DNA from: Streptomyces spiramyceticus
GTDB taxonomy: Bacteria > Actinomycetota > Actinomycetes > Streptomycetales > Streptomycetaceae
DNA length: 64,000 nt
NCBI RefSeq assembly: GCF_028807635.1
Contig: NZ_JARBAX010000001.1
Location: 3,955,501-4,019,500 of the forward strand
Direction: 5' to 3'
Part shown: positions 40,615-48,074 of the stretch, one piece after another
How positions within the stretch are numbered: position 1 is the stretch's first letter
How the letters are laid out: each line of letters starts with the position of its first letter
Translations under genes and position numbers: made by a program
The notes under the pieces: generated by a model
What the model saw: only the letters and a program-made list of their open reading frames with translations
Databases searched by the model: none
What the model was told of the DNA's origin: nothing

Positions 40615-41804
40615 GCGTGAAGGGCAGGGACGTAGGGGCGGCACCGGCGGATGCGTCGGTGACGTCGGAGCGGCTTCGGCGGTGGCGGCTTGTGTTGGGT
40701 GGCGGGGAGGGGGATGGGACCGGGTGCTCGCTCACCGGGCGGGACAGTTCCATGGACGGAGCGCTCAGTTCGCTCTACGGCGGTGGGCGCGACGCGGGCC
40801 GCAGCCGATCCGCCGGGCTCGGCGCTTCCGCGCCGTCCGTCGCGCGCTGGCTCGGCGACATCCGTACGTACTTCCCCAGCTCCGTCGTCCAGGTCATGCA
40901 GCGCGACGCCATAGAGCGGCTCGGGCTTTCGGCGCTGCTGCTGGAGCCGGAAATGCTGGAAGCCGTCGAGGCCGACGTCCATCTCGTCGGGACGCTGCTC
41001 TCGCTCAACAAGGCGATGCCCGAGACGACCAAGGTGACCGCGCGCGCGGTCGTTCGCAGGGTCGTTGAGGATGTGGAGAAGCGGCTTGCCACCCGTACCA
41101 GGGCCACTCTGACCGGCGCCCTCGACCGCAGTGCCCGCGTCAGCCGCCCCCGGCATCGGGACATCGACTGGGACCGTACGATCCGGGCCAACCTCAAGAA
41201 TTACCTTCCGGAGTACCGGACTGTCGTTCCCGAGCGGCTCGTCGGGTACGGCCGCGCTTCGCAGTCCGTGAAGAAGGACGTCGTCCTGTGCATCGACCAG
41301 TCGGGGTCGATGGCCGCATCCGTCGTCTACGCCTCCGTCTTCGGCGCGGTCCTTGCCTCCATGCGCTCGATCGCCACCCGCCTCGTGGTCTTCGACACGG
41401 CCGTCGTCGATCTCACCGACCAGCTGGACGACCCGGTCGACGTGCTCTTCGGCACACAGCTCGGCGGCGGTACGGACATCAACCGGGCCCTCGCGTACTG
41501 CCAGTCGCAGATCACGCGGCCTGCCGACACCGTCGTCGTGCTGATCAGCGACCTCTACGAGGGCGGGATACGGGACGAGATGCTGAAGCGGGTAGCGGCG
41601 ATGAAGGCGTCGGGAGTGCAGTTCGTCGCGCTGCTCGCGCTCTCCGACGAGGGCGCCCCGGCGTACGACCGTGAGCACGCGGCGGCTCTCGCGGCGCTGG
41701 GCGCACCCGCTTTCGCCTGTACGCCCGACCTCTTTCCGGAGGTGATGGCGGCGGCAATCGAGAAACGACCACTGCCCATACCGGACATGGTGACTCATCA
41801 GTAA
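40611..41804 (+). CDS. VWA-domain protein (YehP-like), partner of MoxR
   Basis: 397 residues. The N-terminal half is basic and helical (SARVSRPRHRDIDWDRTIRA). The C-terminal von Willebrand A domain has a full MIDAS: D229-Q-S231-G-S233 (VLCIDQSGSMAASVVYASVF), Thr288 in LGGGTDINRAL, and Asp in VVLISDLYEGG. No signal peptide or TM, so it is cytoplasmic. In MoxR systems the VWA protein binds the ATPase hexamer and recruits the client. E. coli YehP is the likely counterpart. Start ATG overlaps the DUF5682 stop by 4 bp. It ends the rightward operon. Confidence 0.92.
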   Translation: MSVKGRDVGAAPADASVTSERLRRWRLVLGGGEGDGTGCSLTGRDSSMDGALSSLYGGGRDAGRSRSAGLGASAPSVARWLGDIRTYFPSSVVQVMQRDAIERLGLSALLLEPEMLEAVEADVHLVGTLLSLNKAMPETTKVTARAVVRRVVEDVEKRLATRTRATLTGALDRSARVSRPRHRDIDWDRTIRANLKNYLPEYRTVVPERLVGYGRASQSVKKDVVLCIDQSGSMAASVVYASVFGAVLASMRSIATRLVVFDTAVVDLTDQLDDPVDVLFGTQLGGGTDINRALAYCQSQITRPADTVVVLISDLYEGGIRDEMLKRVAAMKASGVQFVALLALSDEGAPAYDREHAAALAALGAPAFACTPDLFPEVMAAAIEKRPLPIPDMVTHQ

Positions 41805-41899
41805 CACAAGACTTGCGTAACCCCGGGAGTCTCGTGCGAGCATCACCCCCGTCGTTCCCTTCGTCGTTCCCTCCCTCGTTTCTGAAGGATTCCGGTCCC

Positions 41900-42772
41900 T
41901 TGACTGCCGTAGTCGCTCCACCCGCCGCTGCCCTGCGCGTAATGCGCCGGGCGGCCGGGCGGCGTGCGCTGCAGGTGGTGCTGGTGCTCGGCGGACTGCT
42001 GGCGCTCGGGTTCCTGTGGGGCGGGCAGGCGTACGCCGCCGAATCGCCGACGCCGGCTCGTGACGCAGAATCGGCCGTTGCCGGCGCCGTCGTGGCTCCG
42101 GTCGAGGAGCAGTCGACCCGGCCTGTGCACAAGGGCGCCGAGGCCGTGCGAGAGGCCGCGGAGTCGGTGACCGTCGTGGCTCAGCCGGTGATTGGGGTCG
42201 CGCAGCGCGCCACCCGGCCCGTCGGCGAGGTGGCCGAACAGGTCGACAGGCGGCTGCCCATGAACGAACCGCCCGCGGCGGAGCTGCCGGTCGTGCCGAA
42301 GGCGCCTGGGATACCCGGGGCGTCGGAGCTTCCCGCGGCGTCGCCGGTTCCGGATCCGTCCTCGGACGGTGCGGAGGAGGCTGCGCACCTGGGCACCGGC
42401 GAGCGGGCGCAGCGGGGCGCGAGTGGGGGCGTAACCCTGCCCGTAGCGCACAAGGCCGGTGTGGGCGACAGGTCGTACCTGTCCCTGTACCTGGCAGGTG
42501 GTTGGGGCGAGTCGGTCCCCGACGGGCATCGGGATGGCTACCGGAGCCCGGACGTTCCTCGGTACGGCCAGGCGCCTGTGCAGGCGCCCGGCGGGCCGTG
42601 CCGTGACGGCGTACGACCGGCGGCCGGTGACGTGAGCGCGCCGCGTTCCGGTGATCAGGCGGCCGCGTTCGCCGGGGACGCCCGTTTCGGACTCGTGCGC
42701 GGGGCCGCGCTTCCGGCGACCGCCGCACCGACCTGCGAACAACCTGACGAAATTCTCGAATTCCCCGGCTAG
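41900..42772 (+). CDS. Secreted Ala/Pro/Gly-rich protein
   Basis: 290 residues if TTG 41900 (AAGGA 10 bp upstream) is used; GTG 41834 with GGGAG 4 bp upstream would add 22. A basic start (RVMRRAAGRR) and hydrophobic ALQVVLVLGGLLALGFLWGG form a signal peptide cut after QAYA. The mature protein is Ala/Val/Pro-rich with AESVTVVAQPVIGVAQRATR, low in predicted structure, and two Cys near the C-terminus (GGPCRDG, APTCEQP). No family recognised. The next gene, 108 bp on, encodes another exported Ala/Val-rich protein with similar QPV-x-G-V phrases, so the two may be related envelope proteins. Confidence 0.6.
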   Translation: MTAVVAPPAAALRVMRRAAGRRALQVVLVLGGLLALGFLWGGQAYAAESPTPARDAESAVAGAVVAPVEEQSTRPVHKGAEAVREAAESVTVVAQPVIGVAQRATRPVGEVAEQVDRRLPMNEPPAAELPVVPKAPGIPGASELPAASPVPDPSSDGAEEAAHLGTGERAQRGASGGVTLPVAHKAGVGDRSYLSLYLAGGWGESVPDGHRDGYRSPDVPRYGQAPVQAPGGPCRDGVRPAAGDVSAPRSGDQAAAFAGDARFGLVRGAALPATAAPTCEQPDEILEFPG

Positions 42773-42880
42773 GGCAGACCGTCCCCCGCTCAATGACCTG
42801 CCGCGCGGGGGCGGGACAGGTCTGCCCGCCATCCGGAAATCTCCGGCCAGCCGAACGAATTCGAAGGATCTGACGCAAGC

Positions 42881-43777
42881 ATGAACAAGAACATCCGCCG
42901 TTCCATAGCCGTCGCCGCCACCGCCGGTGGTATGTGGGCCCTCGGTACCGCTGCCGCGAGCGCGTCCGAGCTGTCCGTCTCGGTGCCGCTCTCCACGCCC
43001 GACACGGCAGCCGACGCGGTCGAGGACCTCAAGGAGGTTGACGTCGACGTCGAGGTCGACACCAACGTCGTCCAGGACACCAAGGCCGCCACGCAGGACG
43101 TTCGCCAGGACGTGCGCCACGAGGTGCGTCACGACCTGCCCGCCGCCCCCTCCGTGGCTGATGTGCCCGACGCGGCCGACGCCCAGGGCGAGGTGGACTA
43201 CCTCTTCGGGCCGCTCTCCGCCTTCGCGCCCGACCTCGAGCAGGCCCCCGACCGCGCCGAGGGTGCGGTCACCGCCGCCTCCCCGTTCGTCGACGCCGCC
43301 GCTCAGGACGTCCTGCCGCCCATCGCCGCCCGGGCCGTGAACAGCGCGCTGCCCGTCGCCGGTCAGGCGGTCGGCGACGCCGGCGGTCTCGCCCAGGGCG
43401 CGGTCGCCGATGTGACGCCCTTCGCGGGCGGCGTCGCGAGCGACGTCCAGCCGTTCGCCGGTGGCGTCGCCTCCGAGGTCGGCCCGTTCGCGGGCGGCGT
43501 CCAGGGGGCGGCCCAGCCGTTCGTCGAGACCGTCGTCAACCAGGTCCAGCCCGTCGTGCACGGCGTCGGCGGCAGCGCCGGCAACCTTGCGTACGGTGTC
43601 GCCGGCGACGTGACGCCGTTCGCCGGGGGCGTCGTGTCCGACGTCCAGCCGTTCGCGCAGGACATGTACGGCACGGTCGACTCGACCCCGCTCGCCGGCA
43701 ACGCGATCTCCGGCGCCCAGGGCACGGCGACCACGGTCACCCCGGGCTACGCGTCGTACGTCACCCAGGGGATCTGA
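42881..43777 (+). CDS. Secreted protein with PFAGGV repeats
   Basis: 298 residues. Signal peptide MNKNIRRSIAVAATAGGMWA, cut near ASA at 28-30. An acidic Val/Asp stretch (EVDVDVEVDTNVVQDTKAAT) follows. The C-terminal half has an 11-residue repeat, [VA]x-[DE]-V-x-PFAGGV, seen at VTPFAGGVASDVQPFAGGVA, then EVGPFAGGVQ, and again VTPFAGGVVSDVQPFAQ. No sorting signal or transmembrane tail is present, so it is released or held non-covalently. Family not recognised. Paired with the secreted protein upstream. Confidence 0.75.
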   Translation: MNKNIRRSIAVAATAGGMWALGTAAASASELSVSVPLSTPDTAADAVEDLKEVDVDVEVDTNVVQDTKAATQDVRQDVRHEVRHDLPAAPSVADVPDAADAQGEVDYLFGPLSAFAPDLEQAPDRAEGAVTAASPFVDAAAQDVLPPIAARAVNSALPVAGQAVGDAGGLAQGAVADVTPFAGGVASDVQPFAGGVASEVGPFAGGVQGAAQPFVETVVNQVQPVVHGVGGSAGNLAYGVAGDVTPFAGGVVSDVQPFAQDMYGTVDSTPLAGNAISGAQGTATTVTPGYASYVTQGI

Positions 43778-43784
43778 GGCAGGG

Positions 43785-43840
43785 CATCCGTCGCGTGACA
43801 CCCGTCGCGTGACATCCGTCGCGTGTCACCCGACGCGCGG
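43785..43840. repeat. Four 14-bp tandem repeats
   Basis: Head-to-tail CAYCCGTCGCGTGA, four copies; the first three differ at one or two positions and the fourth is degenerate. It starts 8 bp after a stop codon. Non-coding; too short and ungapped for CRISPR. Confidence 0.8.
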
Positions 43841-43884
43841 CGTCTGCCGCGGGACGTCTGACAGGCGGGTCCGATGTTCCTTCC

Positions 43885-43918
43885 CCGGGCGGTCTCCATT
43901 GGGGTGGAGGCCGCCCGG
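43885..43918 (+). terminator. Terminator of the PFAGGV-repeat protein gene
   Basis: A 14-bp stem with one mismatch (CCGGGCGGTCTCCA / TGGAGGCCGCCCGG) and a 6-nt loop, about 110 bp after the stop. Confidence 0.7.
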
Positions 43919-43969
43919 CTCTGTGTCCACTGCTGTGTCCTCCTCCGAGCCCTGCCGACCTGTTCACAT

Positions 43970-44009
43970 GTGTGATCTGTGACAGGTATCACCGCTCAGG
44001 TGTGATCTG
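43970..44009. promoter_or_regulatory. Paired GTGTGATCTG direct repeats in the sucC control region
   Basis: Identical 10-mers at 43970-43979 and 44000-44009, 30 bp apart (about three helical turns), upstream of the candidate -10. Possible operator for a TCA-cycle regulator. Confidence 0.45.
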
Positions 44010-44174
44010 CGATTTAGGGTCCTACGGCACACGGGGATAACCTGCGAGACGGACATGCCGCGTACCGGAACCGTGTACGCCTCCCTTGTGACAGTGCCGT
44101 CACGTTGCCCTTCGCGGCACGCCCATCGCATTCAAAGCAACGAACCGCGATCACCAGAAAAGGGACGGACGCGC

Positions 44175-45356
44175 GTGGACCTGTTCGAGTACCAGGCGAG
44201 GGACCTCTTCGCCAAGCACGGTGTACCGGTGCTGGCCGGTGAAGTCATCGAAACGCCTGAGGCGGCGCGCGAGGCCACCGAGCGGCTGGGCGGCAAGTCG
44301 GTCGTCAAGGCGCAGGTGAAGGTCGGCGGCCGCGGCAAGGCCGGCGGCGTCAAGCTTGCCGCCACCCCGGACGAGGCCGTCGCCCGCGCGACGGACATTC
44401 TCGGCATGGACATCAAGGGCCACACGGTCCACAAGGTGATGATCGCCGAGACCGCGCCCGAGATCGCCGAGGAGTACTACGTTTCGTACCTCCTCGACCG
44501 CACCAACCGCACCTTCCTCGCCATGGCGTCCGTTCAGGGCGGCATGGACATCGAGGAGGTTGCGGAGAAGACCCCCGAGGCCCTCGCGAAGGTCCCGGTC
44601 AACGCCAATGACGGCGTGACGATCGAGAAGGCCCGCGAGATCGTCGCCCAGGCGAAGTTCCCGGCCGAGGTTGCCGAGCAGGTCGCCGAGGTTCTGGTGA
44701 CGCTGTGGGACACCTTCGTCGCCGAGGACGCGCTCCTCGTCGAGGTCAACCCGCTCGCGAAGGTCGCCGACGGCCGCATCATCGCCCTCGACGGCAAGGT
44801 GTCTCTCGACGAGAACGCCGACTTCCGCCAGCCCGACCACGAGGCGCTCGAGGACAAGGCCGCAGCCAACCCGCTCGAGGCTGCCGCCAAGGCCAAGAAC
44901 CTCAACTACGTCAAGCTCGACGGCGAGGTCGGCATCATCGGTAACGGTGCCGGTCTGGTCATGTCGACCCTGGACGTCGTCGCGTACGCCGGTGAGAACC
45001 ACGGCAACGTGAAGCCCGCCAACTTCCTCGACATCGGTGGCGGCGCCTCCGCCGAGGTCATGGCGAACGGCCTGGAGATCATCCTCGGCGACCCGGACGT
45101 CAAGTCCGTGTTCGTCAACGTCTTCGGTGGCATCACCGCTTGCGACGAGGTCGCCAACGGCATCGTTCAGGCCCTGGCGCTGCTCAAGTCCAAGGGCGAG
45201 GACGTCACCAAGCCGCTGGTCGTGCGCCTCGACGGCAACAACGCGGACCTGGGTCGCAAGATCCTCTCCGACGCCAACCACCCGCTCGTGCAGCGCGTGG
45301 ACACCATGGACGGCGCGGCCGACAAGGCCGCCGAGCTCGCCGCGGCTGCGAAGTAA
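44175..45356 (+). CDS. sucC: Succinyl-CoA synthetase beta subunit
   Basis: 393 residues from GTG 44175. With SucD it converts succinyl-CoA, phosphate and ADP to succinate, CoA and ATP in the TCA cycle. The ATP-grasp domain starts [20 protein letters not shown] and has [20 protein letters not shown]. The C-terminal CoA-ligase domain has [31 protein letters not shown] and [15 protein letters not shown]. Length and motifs are standard. The sucD ATG is 21 bp downstream, one operon. The long 5' region holds the direct-repeat pair described separately. Confidence 0.97.
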   Translation: MDLFEYQARDLFAKHGVPVLAGEVIETPEAAREATERLGGKSVVKAQVKVGGRGKAGGVKLAATPDEAVARATDILGMDIKGHTVHKVMIAETAPEIAEEYYVSYLLDRTNRTFLAMASVQGGMDIEEVAEKTPEALAKVPVNANDGVTIEKAREIVAQAKFPAEVAEQVAEVLVTLWDTFVAEDALLVEVNPLAKVADGRIIALDGKVSLDENADFRQPDHEALEDKAAANPLEAAAKAKNLNYVKLDGEVGIIGNGAGLVMSTLDVVAYAGENHGNVKPANFLDIGGGASAEVMANGLEIILGDPDVKSVFVNVFGGITACDEVANGIVQALALLKSKGEDVTKPLVVRLDGNNADLGRKILSDANHPLVQRVDTMDGAADKAAELAAAAK

Positions 45357-45377
45357 GGGACGAGGGACACCACAACC

Positions 45378-46262
45378 ATGGCTATCTTCCTCACCAAGGA
45401 CAGCAAGGTCATCGTCCAGGGGATGACCGGTGCCACGGGCATGAAGCACACCAAGCTCATGCTGGCTGACGGCACCAACATCGTCGGCGGCGTGAACCCG
45501 CGCAAGGCCGGCACGACCGTCGACTTCGACGGCACCGAGGTTCCGGTCTTCGGCTCCGTCAAGGAAGCGATGGAGAAGACCGGCGCCGATGTGTCGGTTC
45601 TCTTCGTGCCGCCGGCGTTCGCCAAGGCCGCGGTCGTCGAGGCGATCGACGCCGAGATCGGTCTCGCCGTCGTCATCACCGAGGGCATCGCGGTGCACGA
45701 CTCCGCCGCGTTCTGGTCGTACGCCTCCAGCAAGGGCAACAAGACGCGGATCATCGGCCCGAACTGCCCCGGTCTCATCACCCCGGGCCAGTCCAACGCC
45801 GGCATCATCCCGGGCGACATCACCAAGCCCGGCCGCATCGGTCTCGTGTCCAAGTCCGGCACGCTGACCTACCAGATGATGTACGAGCTCCGTGACCTCG
45901 GCTTCTCGTCCGCCGTCGGCATCGGTGGCGACCCGGTCATCGGTACGACGCACATCGACGCCCTCGCTGCGTTCGAGGCCGACCCCGACACCGACCTGAT
46001 CGTCATGATCGGTGAGATCGGTGGCGACGCGGAGGAGCGTGCGGCCGACTACATCGCGAAGAACGTGACCAAGCCGGTCGTCGGCTACGTCGCGGGCTTC
46101 ACCGCGCCGGAGGGCAAGACCATGGGTCACGCCGGTGCGATCGTTTCCGGTTCTTCTGGCACCGCACAGGCCAAGAAGGAGGCCCTTGAGGCCGCGGGCG
46201 TCAAGGTCGGCAAGACGCCGACCGAGACGGCCAAGCTGGCGCGTGCGATTCTTGCCGGCTGA
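45378..46262 (+). CDS. sucD: Succinyl-CoA synthetase alpha subunit
   Basis: 294 residues. The N-terminal CoA-binding Rossmann domain has [20 protein letters not shown] and the C-terminal domain has the phosphorylated His251 in [16 protein letters not shown]. Phosphate is shuttled through this His between CoA ester and nucleotide. [14 protein letters not shown] and SKSGTLTYQ are further family marks. Second gene of the sucCD operon. A convergent-gene terminator follows at 46340. Confidence 0.98.
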   Translation: MAIFLTKDSKVIVQGMTGATGMKHTKLMLADGTNIVGGVNPRKAGTTVDFDGTEVPVFGSVKEAMEKTGADVSVLFVPPAFAKAAVVEAIDAEIGLAVVITEGIAVHDSAAFWSYASSKGNKTRIIGPNCPGLITPGQSNAGIIPGDITKPGRIGLVSKSGTLTYQMMYELRDLGFSSAVGIGGDPVIGTTHIDALAAFEADPDTDLIVMIGEIGGDAEERAADYIAKNVTKPVVGYVAGFTAPEGKTMGHAGAIVSGSSGTAQAKKEALEAAGVKVGKTPTETAKLARAILAG

Positions 46263-46339
46263 CATCCGGTGTGCTGCTTTGCCGGCTGACGCTGGTTGAT
46301 ACCGCTTTGCGGTGACTGTCCAGCTTTGCGCTGACTGTG

Positions 46340-46373
46340 CGGGCCCGTACCTCCCTTGTGGGGTACGGGCCCG
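46340..46373. terminator. Bidirectional terminator between sucD and the XRE-sigma gene
   Basis: 12-bp perfect stem CGGGCCCGTACC / GGTACGGGCCCG with a 10-nt loop, 7 bp from the end of the convergent gene. Just before it, GCTTTGC-based phrases recur three times (46273-46340). Confidence 0.8.
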
Positions 46374-46380
46374 CCCGCGT

Positions 46381-47958
46381 TCACTGGGCTTCCGGTGCCA
46401 GGCGGTGCGGGCCGTTCATGGGTTCCGCGCGGAGTTTGTCGCGCAGTTCCTTGTCCTCCGGTGACAGGTTCTGCGGGCCGCCCCTGACCGGGACGCCGAT
46501 GATCGGTTTGCCCGGGGAGGGCGGAGGCTCGTACCGCGTGGGGGCGTTGACCACCGTGAACGCCGTCGCTCCGACGATCAGTGCAGTGAACGCGAGGGCC
46601 GCTCTTGTCCAGAAGCTCGTCTTGCGCTCGCTGCCTGTCCGTACGGCGCGGGCGGGTACCAGCCCGATCTTTGGGACGGCTTGGTCGAGGGCGTGCAGGC
46701 GTTGCTGGAGCAGCGCGGACAGTTCGGCGGGTGTCGCCGCCTCTGCGAGTTCCGGCAGCCGTTCGATCAGCGCCGCGCGTGCGTTGAGGAGGCGGCTCGC
46801 GGCCGCGGGGGTGCTGGCCTCGGTCTCGGCCGCCGTATCGGGGAGGTCCAGGCCCAGTCCGTCGTACAGGAGCAGCGCGCGGCGGTGCGTGGGGCGCAGG
46901 CGCAGCAGGGCGTCGAGCAGCGCCCGGGTGGCGGGGTCGGTGGGGGGCCGGTCGGGGTGCTTGTGGGCGCGGCGCAGCCGGTGCCAGGGGGCCATCGCGT
47001 ACTCGTACGCCGCTGCGCGCGCCCAGCCTGCGGGGTCCCGGTCCGTCGCCACCTCGGGCCAGCGCTGCCAGGCGAGGTGGAAGGCGTACTCGACGGACTC
47101 CTGCGCCAGGCGGCGGCGTCCGGTCAGGAGGTAGGCCTGGCGCAGGAGGGCCGGGGCGGAGCGGACGTACAGGGCGTCGAAGGCTTCGGCGGCGGTGCGG
47201 GGCGGGGGCGTGAGGTCGGGGGCGGGCGCGAGGGGAGTGGCGTCTGGGGTCGGTGCAGTGTCTTGGGGTGTGGTGTCGGGGTGTGGTGCGGTGTCTGTTG
47301 GTGTGGCGTCGGGTTCAGGCGCGAGGGGAGTGGCGTCCGCGTCCGGGGTCGGTGCGTCCTGGGGCGTCGCGTCGGGGTGTGGTGCGGTGTCCTGGGGCGT
47401 GGCGTCGGGGGGCGTGGCGGTTTCTGGCGTCGGGGCGTCCGGGGCCGGTGCGGTGTCCTGGGGCGGGGCGTCCGGGGGCGGTGCCGTTTCCGGTGGCGTT
47501 GCGTCTGAGGGCGTGGCGGTTTGCGTCGTGTCCGGGGGCGGTTCGTCTTGTGTGGGTGTGGTGGGCGTGGGTGCGGTGGCTTCGGGGGCGGTGCCGCGCT
47601 GGGGCGTCTCCTCGGGTGCCGAACGGGCGGGGGGGTGTGTTTGTACGCCGCCCAAACTGTGTTCGACACCCTGCGGGGAGTGCCCCTGCACGTCCCCTCC
47701 CGGCGGCTCCGTGTCCGCAACGGCGTCGGGCTTTTTCTCCCTCTCCGCGCTGATGGTGGACAGGAGTTTCGCGTACGCCGCGCGTTTGCGGCCCTTCGGA
47801 CTCGTGCGGCCCGACTCCCACGAACGGAGCGTCTCGCGCCTCACACCCAGGGCGGCTGCGAGCTGCTCCAGGGACATTGCTTTCGCTTGGCGCAGCCTGC
47901 GCCGCTCCTTGGGAGAGGGGAGGGGGGCGGCCGAGGGGGTGTGGGCGCTCTGTGTCAT
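46381..47958 (-). CDS. XRE-type HTH fused to an ECF sigma-like domain and a membrane anchor
   Basis: 525 residues. The N-terminal helix-turn-helix reads MSLEQLAAALGVRRETLRSW, followed by ESGRTSPKGRKRAAYAKLLS. Then comes a Pro/Thr/Asp-rich linker of about 170 residues with tandem PDATPQDTAP-like units. An ECF sigma region-2-like segment (AFDALYVRSAPALLRQAYLL, then GRRRLAQESVEYAFHLAWQR) and a region-4-like part (LLRLRPTHRRALLLYDGLGL) follow. Near the C-terminus is one transmembrane helix (AALAFTALIVGATAFTVV) and a short outer tail. The two DNA-binding parts face inward and the tail outward, suggesting a membrane-tethered regulator. ATG 47958; an upstream in-frame start is less good. The linker DNA is repetitive. 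Confidence 0.82.
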   Translation of the reverse strand: MTQSAHTPSAAPLPSPKERRRLRQAKAMSLEQLAAALGVRRETLRSWESGRTSPKGRKRAAYAKLLSTISAEREKKPDAVADTEPPGGDVQGHSPQGVEHSLGGVQTHPPARSAPEETPQRGTAPEATAPTPTTPTQDEPPPDTTQTATPSDATPPETAPPPDAPPQDTAPAPDAPTPETATPPDATPQDTAPHPDATPQDAPTPDADATPLAPEPDATPTDTAPHPDTTPQDTAPTPDATPLAPAPDLTPPPRTAAEAFDALYVRSAPALLRQAYLLTGRRRLAQESVEYAFHLAWQRWPEVATDRDPAGWARAAAYEYAMAPWHRLRRAHKHPDRPPTDPATRALLDALLRLRPTHRRALLLYDGLGLDLPDTAAETEASTPAAASRLLNARAALIERLPELAEAATPAELSALLQQRLHALDQAVPKIGLVPARAVRTGSERKTSFWTRAALAFTALIVGATAFTVVNAPTRYEPPPSPGKPIIGVPVRGGPQNLSPEDKELRDKLRAEPMNGPHRLAPEAQ

Positions 47959-48074
47959 GAAGGGCTCCCCGCGGCGCTGTACCAAGCGAAAAAGTACATA
48001 AACGTATATTGGGCGACACGGCAGTCATTCGCCTGTTACGCGGAATAAGCGCGTGTCGTTGGCAGCATGGCCGC

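Larger units (their letters stand above)
43778..44174. other. Intergenic region upstream of sucCD
   Basis: It holds four 14-bp tandem repeats (43785-43840), a terminator hairpin (43885-43918) and a promoter region with paired GTGTGATCTG repeats (43970 and 44000). TAGGGT at 44015-44020 is a candidate -10. No gene. Confidence 0.65.

Noticed and set aside
38139..42878. A 1579-codon open frame on the minus strand
   Set aside because: It is antisense to MoxR, DUF5682, VWA and the secreted-protein gene, which have full motif support. Long antisense frames are expected at this GC content.
43785..43840. Tandem repeats as a CRISPR array
   Set aside because: Fourteen-bp units without spacers and no cas genes.
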